This document shows positions 1-7,529 of a stretch of DNA of 64,000 nucleotides, in pieces; position 1 is the stretch's first letter, and every line of letters begins with the position of its first letter. The notes under the pieces were generated by a model. That model was not told the origin of the DNA and did not search any database. It saw nothing but the letters and a program-made list of their open reading frames with translations. This DNA is from an uncultured Sphingomonadaceae bacterium (lineage in GTDB: Bacteria > Pseudomonadota > Alphaproteobacteria > Sphingomonadales > Sphingomonadaceae): assembly GCA_947496865.1 (NCBI GenBank), contig CANMEE010000001.1:983501-1047500 (forward strand), given 5' to 3'. The translations under genes and the position numbers were made by a program.

Positions 1-293
1 GGCAGGTTCATTTCGTCAATCGGTGTCAGCAGGTTGCGCTGCACATCGACGGCCAAGGCTTTGAGTGGAGAGATATAGAGCGTGTGCAGACCGTCAAAAT
101 CGGGTCGTGCGATCAGGTCCACCAGCGTCGGCAAAAAACCGGCCAGCGTCTTGCCCGCTCCTGTCGGCGCGGTCAGCAACGCATGGCGCCCCGCCCGCGC
201 AGCTTCCAGCATCTCCAACTGATGCCGTCGCACCGTCCACGCGCGTGTGGCGAACCATTGGGAAAGAGGTTTAGGAAGTGCGTCGCCGCTCAT
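1..293 (-). CDS. Lhr-like DEAD/DEAH-box helicase, N-terminal part (runs off window)
   Basis: Reading leftward from the ATG at 293, the first 97 codons encode the start of a superfamily 2 helicase. The segment has an RRHQLEML Q-motif-like stretch, the Walker A loop TAPTGAGKT and the motif Ia region LYISPLKALAVDVQRN. The ISPLKALA wording is characteristic of Lhr and ligase-associated DEXH helicases, which act in DNA repair. The rest of the gene lies beyond base 1, so the DEAH box and C-terminal domains cannot be seen. The gene is divergent from nothing close: the enoyl-CoA hydratase upstream reads the same way, with about 58 bp between. Confidence 0.8.
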   Translation of the reverse strand, partial: MSGDALPKPLSQWFATRAWTVRRHQLEMLEAARAGRHALLTAPTGAGKTLAGFLPTLVDLIARPDFDGLHTLYISPLKALAVDVQRNLLTPIDEMNL

Positions 294-351
294 CGCGCTA
301 CCATAAGCAGGGTGGCGGGATTATCGAATCATTTTCGGGCGGCTCGAATAT

Positions 352-1023
352 CTAATATGTCCCTATCGCCGCCTCAATGAGATCAAGCGTATGTTTGCGC
401 ACAGCCATTTTGTTGGCCCCATAGGCCCGCCCGGGAAGCTTGCTGAGCAAATCCGCCTGCTCTTTTGCGGTTTTTAAAACCAAGTCGGGATCGACCAGGA
501 TATCGATATATCCAACATCCAGTGCCCCTGCTGGTTCGTAAAGCTGCGACTGGATGAGCGCTTGCGTCAGTTTGCGACTATCCAGGCGCGCCTTGGGAAG
601 TTCGATAGCGAAGACAGGCAAATTCATATTGTTAATCGTCTCATTCGCGCCATAGCGAAACGCGCCATTGGCGCCAATGCGGGTATCGCAAGCCAATAGG
701 AGAAAGGCGCCCATGGCGATGGCATGTCCATTACATGCGGCAATGACAGGAACCCGGCTGCCATAGACTTTGAGCAGCATGTTGCTGGCTTGATCCAGCA
801 GTTCGCCAGAGCGGGTCGCTCCTTCTGCGGCTAGCCATTTGAGATCAAAGCCGCCGCTAAAAACGCCGTCCCGGCCGGACAGGATAATCGCTTTCGCGCC
901 GCTTTCCGCTTCTTCGAATTTTGCGATAAAATCAGTCATCCAATCGGGATTAATGGCATTGGCTTTGCCATCATCCATCGTCAGATAGGCGATATCGCCA
1001 TCTATTTTCACCGTAATGCTCAT
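352..1023 (-). CDS. Enoyl-CoA hydratase/isomerase (crotonase) family protein
   Basis: A 223-residue crotonase-fold protein. The N-terminal ITVKIDGDIAYLTMDDGKANAI strand pattern, the oxyanion-hole segment SGRDGVFSGGFDLKWL and the second oxyanion stretch ACNGHAIAMGAFLLLACDTRI are typical. The family adds water to, or isomerises, enoyl-CoA thioesters. The usual glutamate pair of classic hydratases is not obvious, so the substrate is unclear and it could be an isomerase or hydrolase member. The ATG at 1023 is chosen because it follows TTGGAGGCTGGG, a good ribosome-binding site; a TTG four codons upstream would overlap that site. It stands alone between the helicase and the MBL hydrolase. Confidence 0.85.
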   Translation of the reverse strand: MSITVKIDGDIAYLTMDDGKANAINPDWMTDFIAKFEEAESGAKAIILSGRDGVFSGGFDLKWLAAEGATRSGELLDQASNMLLKVYGSRVPVIAACNGHAIAMGAFLLLACDTRIGANGAFRYGANETINNMNLPVFAIELPKARLDSRKLTQALIQSQLYEPAGALDVGYIDILVDPDLVLKTAKEQADLLSKLPGRAYGANKMAVRKHTLDLIEAAIGTY

Positions 1024-1121
1024 CCCAGCCTCCAATAATCCAAGTTCGACAATGCAATTTAATCAATCGATTAAACGCGCTTGAAAAGCAATTGCTATTT
1101 GTGGCAGTGATGAAATGATTT

Positions 1122-2069
1122 CTAGCGTCTTAACTCGGCCATCAACCCAAATAATTGCGTGACATCCGGCGGGGTCGTGTCGCCAGCATATTCGCGATAG
1201 AGTGTCGAAACATTGACTGCGATCCGTTCGCTATCGCCCCAGCTGGAAAAGTCCCCCAGTTTGATATCATGCGCCGCATCCCGCACCGAGAGGCCCGCGT
1301 CATAGCGCTTGCGCGCTTCGCCATCGATATAGTGCAGATAGTCCTGCACCCGCCGGACACCGGCTTCATCGGTGATCGGGCCATGGCCCGGGACGATGGT
1401 GTCGGGTTTGAGGTCGATAATATGATCGCAGGCTGCAATCCAGTTGGATACTGGCCCTGCCCACATGATCGGTGTGCCTTCAATAAACAGGATGTCACCG
1501 GTAAAAACGGTTTTGTCATCCGGGACATGGACCAAGACATCTCCCGCCGTATGCGCGGGGCCTACCTCGATCAGGTCGACCTGCTTGTCACCGACTGTCA
1601 TGCTATATTCGCCGCTAAATGTCTTGGTCGGGTGTTTTTCCGCGACATCGGTAAAATCAAAGCTGCCGAAAATATCGACCAGATATTGTCCCGCCGGCCC
1701 CATCTCCTTTGCTTGCGCCATGATCGCAGCCAAGGCGGGGGCGGGTAGCTCGTCCATTTCACGCGCGCTGGCATCCGAGGCAATGACTTCGGCATGTTGG
1801 CACAAGCCATTGCCATGGCAATGATCACCATTGGCGTGGGTGTTGACGATGGTGCCAATATCATCGGCACCAACCCCGGCTGCATCCGCCATCGTGGCCA
1901 GCATATCGCGGGTCAGGCGGGCGTCGAATAAAGTGTCGACGAGCAAGGATTGTCCGCCGTCGGTGATGAGTCCGGCATTGGACCAACCCCAGCCGCCATC
2001 GGGCTGCAAATAAGCGAATATGCCATTGCCCGTTTCATACAGGCCTTTCTCGAAGGGGGTTTTGCTCAT
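1122..2069 (-). CDS. MBL-fold metallo-hydrolase, SoxH/quinoprotein relay-like
   Basis: A 315-residue metallo-beta-lactamase-fold hydrolase. Metal ligands are visible in NTHANGDHCHGNG (the HxHxDH-type loop with Asn before Gly-Asp-His), PAHTAGDVLVHVPD, VFTGDILF and VPGHGPIT. The ordering matches the MBL superfamily that hydrolyses thioesters, lactones or similar substrates; the actual substrate cannot be told. No signal peptide is apparent. The ATG at 2069 follows GAGAGGCAGC, so the 27-codon upstream extension is rejected. It is divergent from the AI-2E-type transporter starting near 2211. Confidence 0.8.
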   Translation of the reverse strand: MSKTPFEKGLYETGNGIFAYLQPDGGWGWSNAGLITDGGQSLLVDTLFDARLTRDMLATMADAAGVGADDIGTIVNTHANGDHCHGNGLCQHAEVIASDASAREMDELPAPALAAIMAQAKEMGPAGQYLVDIFGSFDFTDVAEKHPTKTFSGEYSMTVGDKQVDLIEVGPAHTAGDVLVHVPDDKTVFTGDILFIEGTPIMWAGPVSNWIAACDHIIDLKPDTIVPGHGPITDEAGVRRVQDYLHYIDGEARKRYDAGLSVRDAAHDIKLGDFSSWGDSERIAVNVSTLYREYAGDTTPPDVTQLFGLMAELRR

Positions 2070-2210
2070 GCTGCCTCTCGTTTTATCGTTATTAATTGTT
2101 GATGTTTTGGCAGTTTTTGATGGTTTTGGATAGGCCAACAGAATCAGCATCTGTGCGGCACCTTAGATTGTGTCCGAGGACAAACTGTTTTACGGGTGCA
2201 ACTCAAACCT

Positions 2211-3326
2211 ATGAGTGAATCAGCGCGCCCTCAATTTGGAATAGAACGATTGTTCGTCCTCGCCTTGCTAGTGATTATTTCGCTGGCCTTTGCGTTGCTG
2301 ATCGAGCCGTTTTTTGGCGCGATTGTCTGGGCGGTCGTGGTTGCGGTCCTGTTTCAGCCAGTTTACCAGAAAATATCCGGCTGGCTTTATCCGCGGATCA
2401 ATCTGGCCGCCTTTCTGACGCTGATATTGGTCATCTTGCTGGTGATTGTCCCGGCGATCCTGCTCGGCATGGCGTTGATGCAGGAAGCGACCAGTGCTTA
2501 TGCGAGCATACAGGCCGGGGAATTTGATTTTGGCGGCGCCTTTGTCGCCTTCCAAAACAGCTTGCCCGCATGGATCCAAAATCAACTGGCAGCGCTGGGC
2601 TATGGTGACTTGGACACGGTCAGGCCGCAGATTGAAGAAGCGGTCGGCGCCAGCCTTGAATTTCTGATTGCGCAGGCGTTTAGCGTCGGTCAGGGGGCTT
2701 TTCGTTTCCTATTGGCTTTGGGCGTGATGCTCTATCTGACCTTTTTCCTGTTGCGTGATGGCCGGACGCTGGCTGCGCAGATAGAGCATGTCGTGCCATT
2801 GTCGGAGAGCAAGGGGCGGATACTGATAAGCAAATTTTTTGTGGTTATTGTAGCGACAATCAAGGGCAGTTTTGTCGTTGCGCTCATGCAGGGCACGTTA
2901 GGCGGCCTGATATTCTGGGCGCTCGATATTCGCGGCGCTTTGCTCTGGGCGGTTTCTATGGCGATATTGTCGCTAATACCCGCGATTGGCACGGGCTTTG
3001 TCTGGGTGCCGGTCGCCATTTATCTGATCGTCACAGGGGCCGTCTGGCAGGGTGTAGTGCTCATCCTGGCGGGCATATTCCTCATCAGCATGATCGATAA
3101 TCTGGTCCGCCCGATATTGGTCGGTCGGGACACGCGTATGCCCGATTATGTCGTGCTCATCTCTACATTGGGCGGCCTGCAGCTATTCGGTTTCAACGGC
3201 ATTGTTATCGGCCCGCTATTGGCCGCTTTGTTTATCGCAGTATGGCAAATTTTCGCGGAAATGAACAAGGCGGAACGAGAGCGTCAGGCCCGCGTCAGGG
3301 CTTCATATGATAAGTCAAAGCCATAG
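2211..3326 (+). CDS. AI-2E/PerM family membrane permease
   Basis: A 371-residue polytopic inner-membrane protein of the AI-2E exporter/PerM family. It has paired N-terminal helices (about residues 10-50 and 60-85), a central hydrophilic region around residues 90-145, and the family's C-terminal bundle ending in the PILVGRDTRMPDYVVLISTLGGLQLFGFNGIVIGP pattern, which is highly diagnostic (quoted in parts: VGRDTRMPDYVVLISTLGG, FGFNGIVIGP). Members move small metabolites or ions, and function cannot be assigned from sequence. ATG 2211 is preferred over GTG 2196; neither has a convincing ribosome-binding site. The 3' end overlaps the convergent DUF1801 gene by 32 bp. Confidence 0.85.
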   Translation: MSESARPQFGIERLFVLALLVIISLAFALLIEPFFGAIVWAVVVAVLFQPVYQKISGWLYPRINLAAFLTLILVILLVIVPAILLGMALMQEATSAYASIQAGEFDFGGAFVAFQNSLPAWIQNQLAALGYGDLDTVRPQIEEAVGASLEFLIAQAFSVGQGAFRFLLALGVMLYLTFFLLRDGRTLAAQIEHVVPLSESKGRILISKFFVVIVATIKGSFVVALMQGTLGGLIFWALDIRGALLWAVSMAILSLIPAIGTGFVWVPVAIYLIVTGAVWQGVVLILAGIFLISMIDNLVRPILVGRDTRMPDYVVLISTLGGLQLFGFNGIVIGPLLAALFIAVWQIFAEMNKAERERQARVRASYDKSKP

Positions 3327-3702
3327 CAAGACAGTGCTTTACGGCATCGACCGGTATTTCCTGATCCACGTCAAAAATAACCGCGCGCGCGCCGTCAAAT
3401 TCTAAGATGTCGCTATAAAGCTGTTTATACCGCTCGACCAGATCGGTCTGGCAATGGACGTAAAATGCATAGAGATTATCCTGTCTTTTATGCCGGTTGA
3501 TGCGAACGGTCGTACCGGATTTGGATGCGGATGTCAGATAGGCAGGTTCACCCCATTTGAGCGTTTCTTCGAGCGGGCCGATGGCCGGATTTTCAGCGGC
3601 GGTTTCGAGGATGAGGGTTCTAAGGGCAAGCAGCCGGTCGGCCATGGCCTTTGGCAGGTCGTCGAAAACCGATTGCGTTTGAGAGGGGGGCTTAGCGTTC
3701 AT
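3295..3702 (-). CDS. DUF1801 (YdhG-like) domain protein
   Basis: A 135-residue protein with the DUF1801 layout: an N-terminal helical part (VFDDLPKAMADRLLALRTLILETA), the KWGEPAYLT core, then GTTVRINRHKRQDNLYAFYVHCQTDL. The family is found in bacteria without a proven reaction. The start at 3702 (MNAKPPSQ) gives a protein that begins at the domain and follows a GTGAGG-containing leader; the longer frame back to 3792 would run through the stop region of the HTH gene and is not used. It converges on, and overlaps, the permease gene. It may be co-transcribed with the HTH/DUF2975 pair upstream. Confidence 0.75.
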   Translation of the reverse strand: MNAKPPSQTQSVFDDLPKAMADRLLALRTLILETAAENPAIGPLEETLKWGEPAYLTSASKSGTTVRINRHKRQDNLYAFYVHCQTDLVERYKQLYSDILEFDGARAVIFDVDQEIPVDAVKHCLAMALTYHMKP

Positions 3703-3721
3703 GCTGTTATCTTGCCTCACG

Positions 3722-3946
3722 TTATTCTGCGCTATCGGAAACGGCGGGTATGTGGCGTAACAAGTCGCCGGGCGTGCAATCCAGATAATCACAGATTCTG
3801 GACAGCGTTTCGAAACGAATCCCTTTGACTTTCCCTGACTTCAGTAATGAAAGATTCGCGTCTGTAATGCCAACATGTGCGGCCAGGTCTTTGGACTTAA
3901 CTTTCCGGATGGCGAGCATCACATCAAGGGTTACTTCAATAGCCAT
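3722..3946 (-). CDS. Small Cro/CI-type HTH regulator (YozG-like)
   Basis: A 74-residue single-domain helix-turn-helix protein: LDVMLAIRKVKSKDLAAHVGITDANLSLLKSGKVKGIRFETLSRICDYLDCTPGDLL contains the classic five-helix XRE fold (key pieces DLAAHVGITDANLSLLKSGK and LSRICDYLDCTPGDLL). Its start codon overlaps the stop codon of the DUF2975 gene by the ATGA arrangement, so the two are translationally coupled. Small XRE repressors of this YozG type are typically paired with DUF2975 membrane proteins. A likely operator (TATTGT-aaa-ACAATA) lies upstream of the pair at 4526-4540, suggesting autoregulation. Confidence 0.9.
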   Translation of the reverse strand: MAIEVTLDVMLAIRKVKSKDLAAHVGITDANLSLLKSGKVKGIRFETLSRICDYLDCTPGDLLRHIPAVSDSAE

Positions 3947-4494
3947 CAGACGATCTGCCTCAGTTCTTCCTGAATTTCACGGCCATCGCGCAGCGCTCCA
4001 GCAAGCGCGATGAGAACAATACCTATCAGCAAGGTCAACACATTGAGATCAATCAGATAGATAAAAAAGTTGATGCTATTTTCAATAATAGCCTTCGGTT
4101 CGATCAGCATTGGCAACAGAACGTCGAAACATAGAAAAACAATATATAGTAAAATCATGGAACCACCCATGCGCGACAGTGCGTTTGCGGTGCTGTCCAA
4201 AAATAACTCACCCTTTTCGGCATGTTCCAAAAACTTGTTGATCGATCGGAACAGCAACCAGAATGTAATAAGTGCGAAACCGCTTGTGAAGATTATCGCA
4301 GCCTGAGCGGCCATGCTCAATTTGGGCGCTTCTGATTCAATATCAATCATATCGATGAGCATTTCCGTGTCGCCCATCAATGCGCTCGCTGCCGTAAGAA
4401 TAATAATCAAGCCCACCAGAGACGTCATAACCCCGGCGAGGATCCGTAAGACTCGATAAAGCCATCGATTCTGAATGAGAGCTTTCTGATTCAT
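3946..4494 (-). CDS. DUF2975 domain membrane protein
   Basis: A 182-residue inner-membrane protein with four predicted membrane segments (about residues 15-40, 60-82, 110-130 and 145-168), matching DUF2975. Family members sit next to YozG-like XRE repressors and are thought to be membrane partners of them, though no mechanism is established. The spacer between helices two and three (FRSINKFLEHAEKGELF) resembles the conserved cytoplasmic loop of the family. ATG 4494 has AAAGG about eight bases upstream. The coding region is more AT-rich than its neighbours, which could mean transfer, but this is only an impression. Confidence 0.85.
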   Translation of the reverse strand: MNQKALIQNRWLYRVLRILAGVMTSLVGLIIILTAASALMGDTEMLIDMIDIESEAPKLSMAAQAAIIFTSGFALITFWLLFRSINKFLEHAEKGELFLDSTANALSRMGGSMILLYIVFLCFDVLLPMLIEPKAIIENSINFFIYLIDLNVLTLLIGIVLIALAGALRDGREIQEELRQIV

Positions 4495-4525
4495 AGAAAC
4501 TACCTTTTGAATGACAGATAAAAAA

Positions 4526-4540
4526 TATTGTAAAACAATA
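4526..4540. promoter_or_regulatory. Candidate operator TATTGT-aaa-ACAATA for the HTH/DUF2975 pair
   Basis: A perfect 6-bp inverted repeat with a 3-bp centre lies 32 bp upstream of the DUF2975 start codon, in the AT-rich divergent promoter region shared with the glycine-zipper gene. Its size suits a dimeric XRE repressor. The assignment to the adjacent HTH protein is inference. Confidence 0.35.
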
Positions 4541-4620
4541 AAAAATATTCATGTTTCAGAAAGATTTTAGAGTGTAGCTGGCGATATGCAATCGAAATAT
4601 TCATTGAAGGAAACGCAGAA

Positions 4621-5004
4621 ATGAGAATTCAAAAAAGCAGCGTCATCACGGCAATCACCTGTGGCAGCCTTGCATTGGGCGGATGTGCAAACACCGCATC
4701 GGGATATCGGCCGATAGTTGATGGCTATCAGGATGAAGCCTATCATGCAGACCTTGCCGATTGTCAGACACTTGCCAAGACCAAGCGTTATGACAACGGG
4801 GATACAAGAACCTCAGCGCTGGCGGGTGCGGTTGTCGGTGGCGCAGTGGGCGCCATTGAAGATAACTCAGTTGAAGGTGCAATTGTCGGCGTGCTGTTGG
4901 GCGGCCTGATCGGCGGGGTCAGCGGCGCTGCTGACACGCGAACGGACCGTAAAGACATTGTTATTCGCTGTATGTCTGGCCGCGGTCATGCCGTTGTCGG
5001 CTGA
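4621..5004 (+). CDS. Glycine-zipper lipoprotein
   Basis: A 127-residue protein starting with a lipoprotein signal (SSVITAITCGSLALGGCAN, lipidation Cys at residue 22). After a short soluble stretch it carries a glycine-zipper hydrophobic hairpin: ALAGAVVGGAVGAIEDNS and VEGAIVGVLLGGLIGGVSGA. Glycine-zipper 2TM proteins of this kind sit in the cell envelope, often as outer-membrane lipoproteins. The function is unknown. An inverted repeat directly after the stop codon may be its terminator. It is divergent from the DUF2975 gene. Confidence 0.8.
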   Translation: MRIQKSSVITAITCGSLALGGCANTASGYRPIVDGYQDEAYHADLADCQTLAKTKRYDNGDTRTSALAGAVVGGAVGAIEDNSVEGAIVGVLLGGLIGGVSGAADTRTDRKDIVIRCMSGRGHAVVG

Positions 5005-5039
5005 TCGGGCGCGAGATTTCGCCAAGACCTGACCCGATC
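5003..5039. terminator. Hairpin after the glycine-zipper gene (possible terminator)
   Basis: GATCGGG at 5003-5009 pairs perfectly with CCCGATC at 5033-5039, and a smaller GCGA/TCGC hairpin is nested in the loop. It begins at the stop codon of the lipoprotein gene. There is no T-run after it, so if it terminates transcription it may need Rho. Confidence 0.35.
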
Positions 5040-5147
5040 CATCACCGGATCCAAATTTCAAACAAATAACCAACGTCGGACCATGTTTTTCCGATCAAGG
5101 AATTCATGCGTCCAAATTTCCCCCAAAATGTCGAGAAAGGACATAAA

Positions 5148-5771
5148 ATGAAGAAGACTCTTATGATTTCCACTATCACCGCCTTGGGCGTTCTGACTGG
5201 CGCTTCCGCTGCTCAAGCGCAGAATAGCGATGAAAATTTCGAAGGCGTGAAAGTTGGCGTGCAGGCAGGCTGGGAAAGGCGCAAGATAGACGAAACCTTG
5301 CTGCCTGCCCCCAATAGCGCGCGACTAAATGACAAATCTAGCGGCATTTCATATGGCGGATTTGCAGGATATGACGCCCAGTTTGGCAGTTTCGTTCTGG
5401 GTGCCGAAGCCGATTTTAGCCCCAATGGAAAAACATTGCGTTCCACGCTGCCCGGTGGCGGTTCGATTGAACTGGACTCCAAATGGAATGCCAGCGTTTC
5501 GGGCAGAGCCGGTGTTGCGGTTACCCCCAAACTCTTGGCCTACGGCCGGCTGGGCTATGGTGTTAACCGCTACACTGTTCGTGGATTTGCAGCCGGAAAC
5601 GACACTGCGGTTGCCACGGATAAGGTAACGGGTGATGGCCTGATTTATGGCGGTGGCCTTGAATATGCGATAAATAGAAACGCATCATTCCGGGTCGAAT
5701 ATCGCCGTAATGACAATGAAGCTTCCCTCGGTTCCAATCAGGTTCTTGGCGGTTTAACCCTGCGCTTCTAA
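5148..5771 (+). CDS. Outer-membrane beta-barrel protein (Omp25/31-like porin family)
   Basis: A 207-residue secreted protein. The signal peptide MKKTLMISTITALGVLTGAS ends at AAQAQ, followed by alternating amphipathic strands (GVKVGVQAGWERR, GISYGGFAGYDAQFG, FVLGAEADFS, SVSGRAGVAVTPKLLAYGRLGYG, FRVEYRRND) and a C-terminal aromatic strand ending LTLRF. This is the small eight-strand outer-membrane barrel fold common in alphaproteobacteria. The ATG at 5148 follows GAGAAAGGA, so the 14-codon longer frame from 5106 is rejected. A long-loop hairpin follows at 5796-5840. Confidence 0.85.
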   Translation: MKKTLMISTITALGVLTGASAAQAQNSDENFEGVKVGVQAGWERRKIDETLLPAPNSARLNDKSSGISYGGFAGYDAQFGSFVLGAEADFSPNGKTLRSTLPGGGSIELDSKWNASVSGRAGVAVTPKLLAYGRLGYGVNRYTVRGFAAGNDTAVATDKVTGDGLIYGGGLEYAINRNASFRVEYRRNDNEASLGSNQVLGGLTLRF

Positions 5772-5795
5772 CCCCTCCAAAGAAGCGCTGCTCCG

Positions 5796-5840
5796 GAGGC
5801 CGGGCGATGGCAATTACCCCCTGATTCCTTGCCCGGCCTC
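5796..5840. terminator. 10-bp inverted repeat downstream of the outer-membrane barrel gene
   Basis: GAGGCCGGGC (5796-5805) pairs perfectly with GCCCGGCCTC (5831-5840) across a 25-nt loop and is followed by ATCCAATTTTCCTTT. The position 25 bp after the stop codon and the GC-rich stem suggest a terminator, despite the long loop. Confidence 0.5.
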
Positions 5841-6278
5841 ATCCAATTTTCCTTTCTGAACAGGGACGCCAATAGTCAGATGAAAATGACAGCACCACAA
5901 GAAGGGCGGCCCGGCGTAGCTGGCAAGCGGTCGCCAAGACCCTCCCTGCAGCGCAACGGGTCTGACAGGTCCAACTGCTGTTACTGGCTGGTTCGATTGC
6001 TGATTTGGGGCAGCCGAAATTCATGACATTGTTATTGATATTGCGGCATTTTCAACGAAGAAATATCCGCTTTGGAAACTAGGTAACTGACAAGCGTCCA
6101 ATGCCTCACCGTCTACCCGCGCCCAGTTGTCCAACCCTAGATTCGGCATGGTCGCAAATGATCACGATGAACTTCACCTTTCCGGACATCGGGTCCATGA
6201 GGCTTGGCTGTTTTCAATCAGCATTGCGGTGCATCCGCTGGTCCCTCCTTGTCGATCAAACGAAAAACCACGGTCGTT
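5841..6278. other. Long intergenic stretch without a recognisable gene
   Basis: About 440 bp between the barrel gene's hairpin and the stop codon of the last ABC permease gene. Short open frames exist on both strands (for example 5829-6026 and 6101-6343 on plus), but none has a ribosome-binding site, a signal peptide or a recognisable protein composition. It may be a decayed gene or untranslated DNA; I see no tRNA, promoter or repeat in it. Confidence 0.5.
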
Positions 6279-7529
6279 CTATCGCGATGGAACGAAACCA
6301 GGAATATCCTCTAGCAAATTTCTATCAAATGGCTCTTCCCTGAAAAGCATCGGATAGTGAAACGCTCTCAATTGCGCGTGAAAATCGCGTACCGAATCTT
6401 CATATGCGATCATCGAGGCTGCGTCTGTGCCGGCAAGTTTTTCGAATGACCGTTCAACAAAAGAGGTTGGTGAAAGAAAGGCAATCATGCCCGCCTCATG
6501 ATCGCGCGCTAGCCGAGCCGCACGATATTGATCCACCAGAGGTTTTACCCTGAGATCGCCAACTTGCTGAAAAGCATAATACCATTTCCATTCAAACGGC
6601 TGCTCAATCGCTGCATGGTCGCGCCATTCAGGATGTTCTTCGAGAAATGCGGCCATTGTCATTTCCTTGGGCAAGTCCCAAGCATCGTTCACTGTCTCTC
6701 TCTGCAGCAGCAACATCTCACCGCCATTTGGTAATGGTTGGCGGGTTTCAATCGCGACTTTAGCAAGCGCCGGGACTATAATAGCCAAGGCGAGCCACAG
6801 TCCAATTAATGCCGTGAGCAAGACTGACGATGAGGCGTCAATCCGGCTGATCAGTTCGACAATCAACCACCAGATCCCAAGTGCACCGACGAGAACAAAG
6901 CTGGCTTGAATGATCACGCTGCCTGATGTTCCCACTAATGAGGATGCCGCCCATAGCGGTATCAACAACAATAAGGACAATGCCAACACCCGGACCAGGG
7001 CTCTTGGCAACCACAGCTTTCTCGACGATCCCGCGGTAGCGACAAGCAGATCGTGACGCCTTGCTGTTCGTTCGGCCGCACGCAGATCATAGAGCAGCAA
7101 TATCAGAAGCAGCGGCGCCACCGATGCTGCGAGAAAGGCGAAATCAAACCGCCCCACTAGCCCGAAATCAGCATTTTTGGTGTCCGCCTGATGGATCTGC
7201 CCCTCCAATGCCAGCATCCGCACGCGGTGTTTCCAAGGACTGCTGTCACGCTGTCCCAAGGCCGCAAAGGCAAATTCGGACGGTGGGGCATAGGCGAGAT
7301 GAAAAGCATAATAGGCAGCGCCGCCCCAATCTTCCTGCCCTTTAAGGGCATTGGCGCGGTCGGCCGTGTCTTCCTCGATCAGTTCAGCAATGGTCCGTTG
7401 CTGATCGCGCACTTCCGTAACACCAAATGTAACGGCAATGATCGACAGGACAAACGCCAGAGCAAGCCAGAATAGCGCGCCGCGATCCTTGGCAAGGAAA
7501 CGGATTTCTCGAAGCAGATCGCTAACCAT
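6279..7529 (-). CDS. ABC-2 type permease with large extracytoplasmic domain (DUF3526-like), subunit 2
   Basis: A 416-residue membrane protein. A first helix (about residues 14-35, FWLALAFVLSIIAVTFGV) is followed by a soluble domain of about 85 residues, then closely spaced helices around LAASVAPLLLILLLYDL, VLALSLLLLIPLWAASSLV, IIQASFVLVGALGIWWLIVEL and LLTALIGLWLALAIIVPAL, then a second soluble domain of about 150 residues. This is the ABC-2 permease layout with large periplasmic insertions. Start ATG 7529 overlaps the stop of the preceding permease gene by one base (TGATG), so translation is coupled. The protein ends without the usual last helix at its C-terminus. Substrate unknown; the operon context (TonB receptor, Zur-type operator) points to metal or metallophore handling. 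Confidence 0.8.
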   Translation of the reverse strand: MVSDLLREIRFLAKDRGALFWLALAFVLSIIAVTFGVTEVRDQQRTIAELIEEDTADRANALKGQEDWGGAAYYAFHLAYAPPSEFAFAALGQRDSSPWKHRVRMLALEGQIHQADTKNADFGLVGRFDFAFLAASVAPLLLILLLYDLRAAERTARRHDLLVATAGSSRKLWLPRALVRVLALSLLLLIPLWAASSLVGTSGSVIIQASFVLVGALGIWWLIVELISRIDASSSVLLTALIGLWLALAIIVPALAKVAIETRQPLPNGGEMLLLQRETVNDAWDLPKEMTMAAFLEEHPEWRDHAAIEQPFEWKWYYAFQQVGDLRVKPLVDQYRAARLARDHEAGMIAFLSPTSFVERSFEKLAGTDAASMIAYEDSVRDFHAQLRAFHYPMLFREEPFDRNLLEDIPGFVPSR

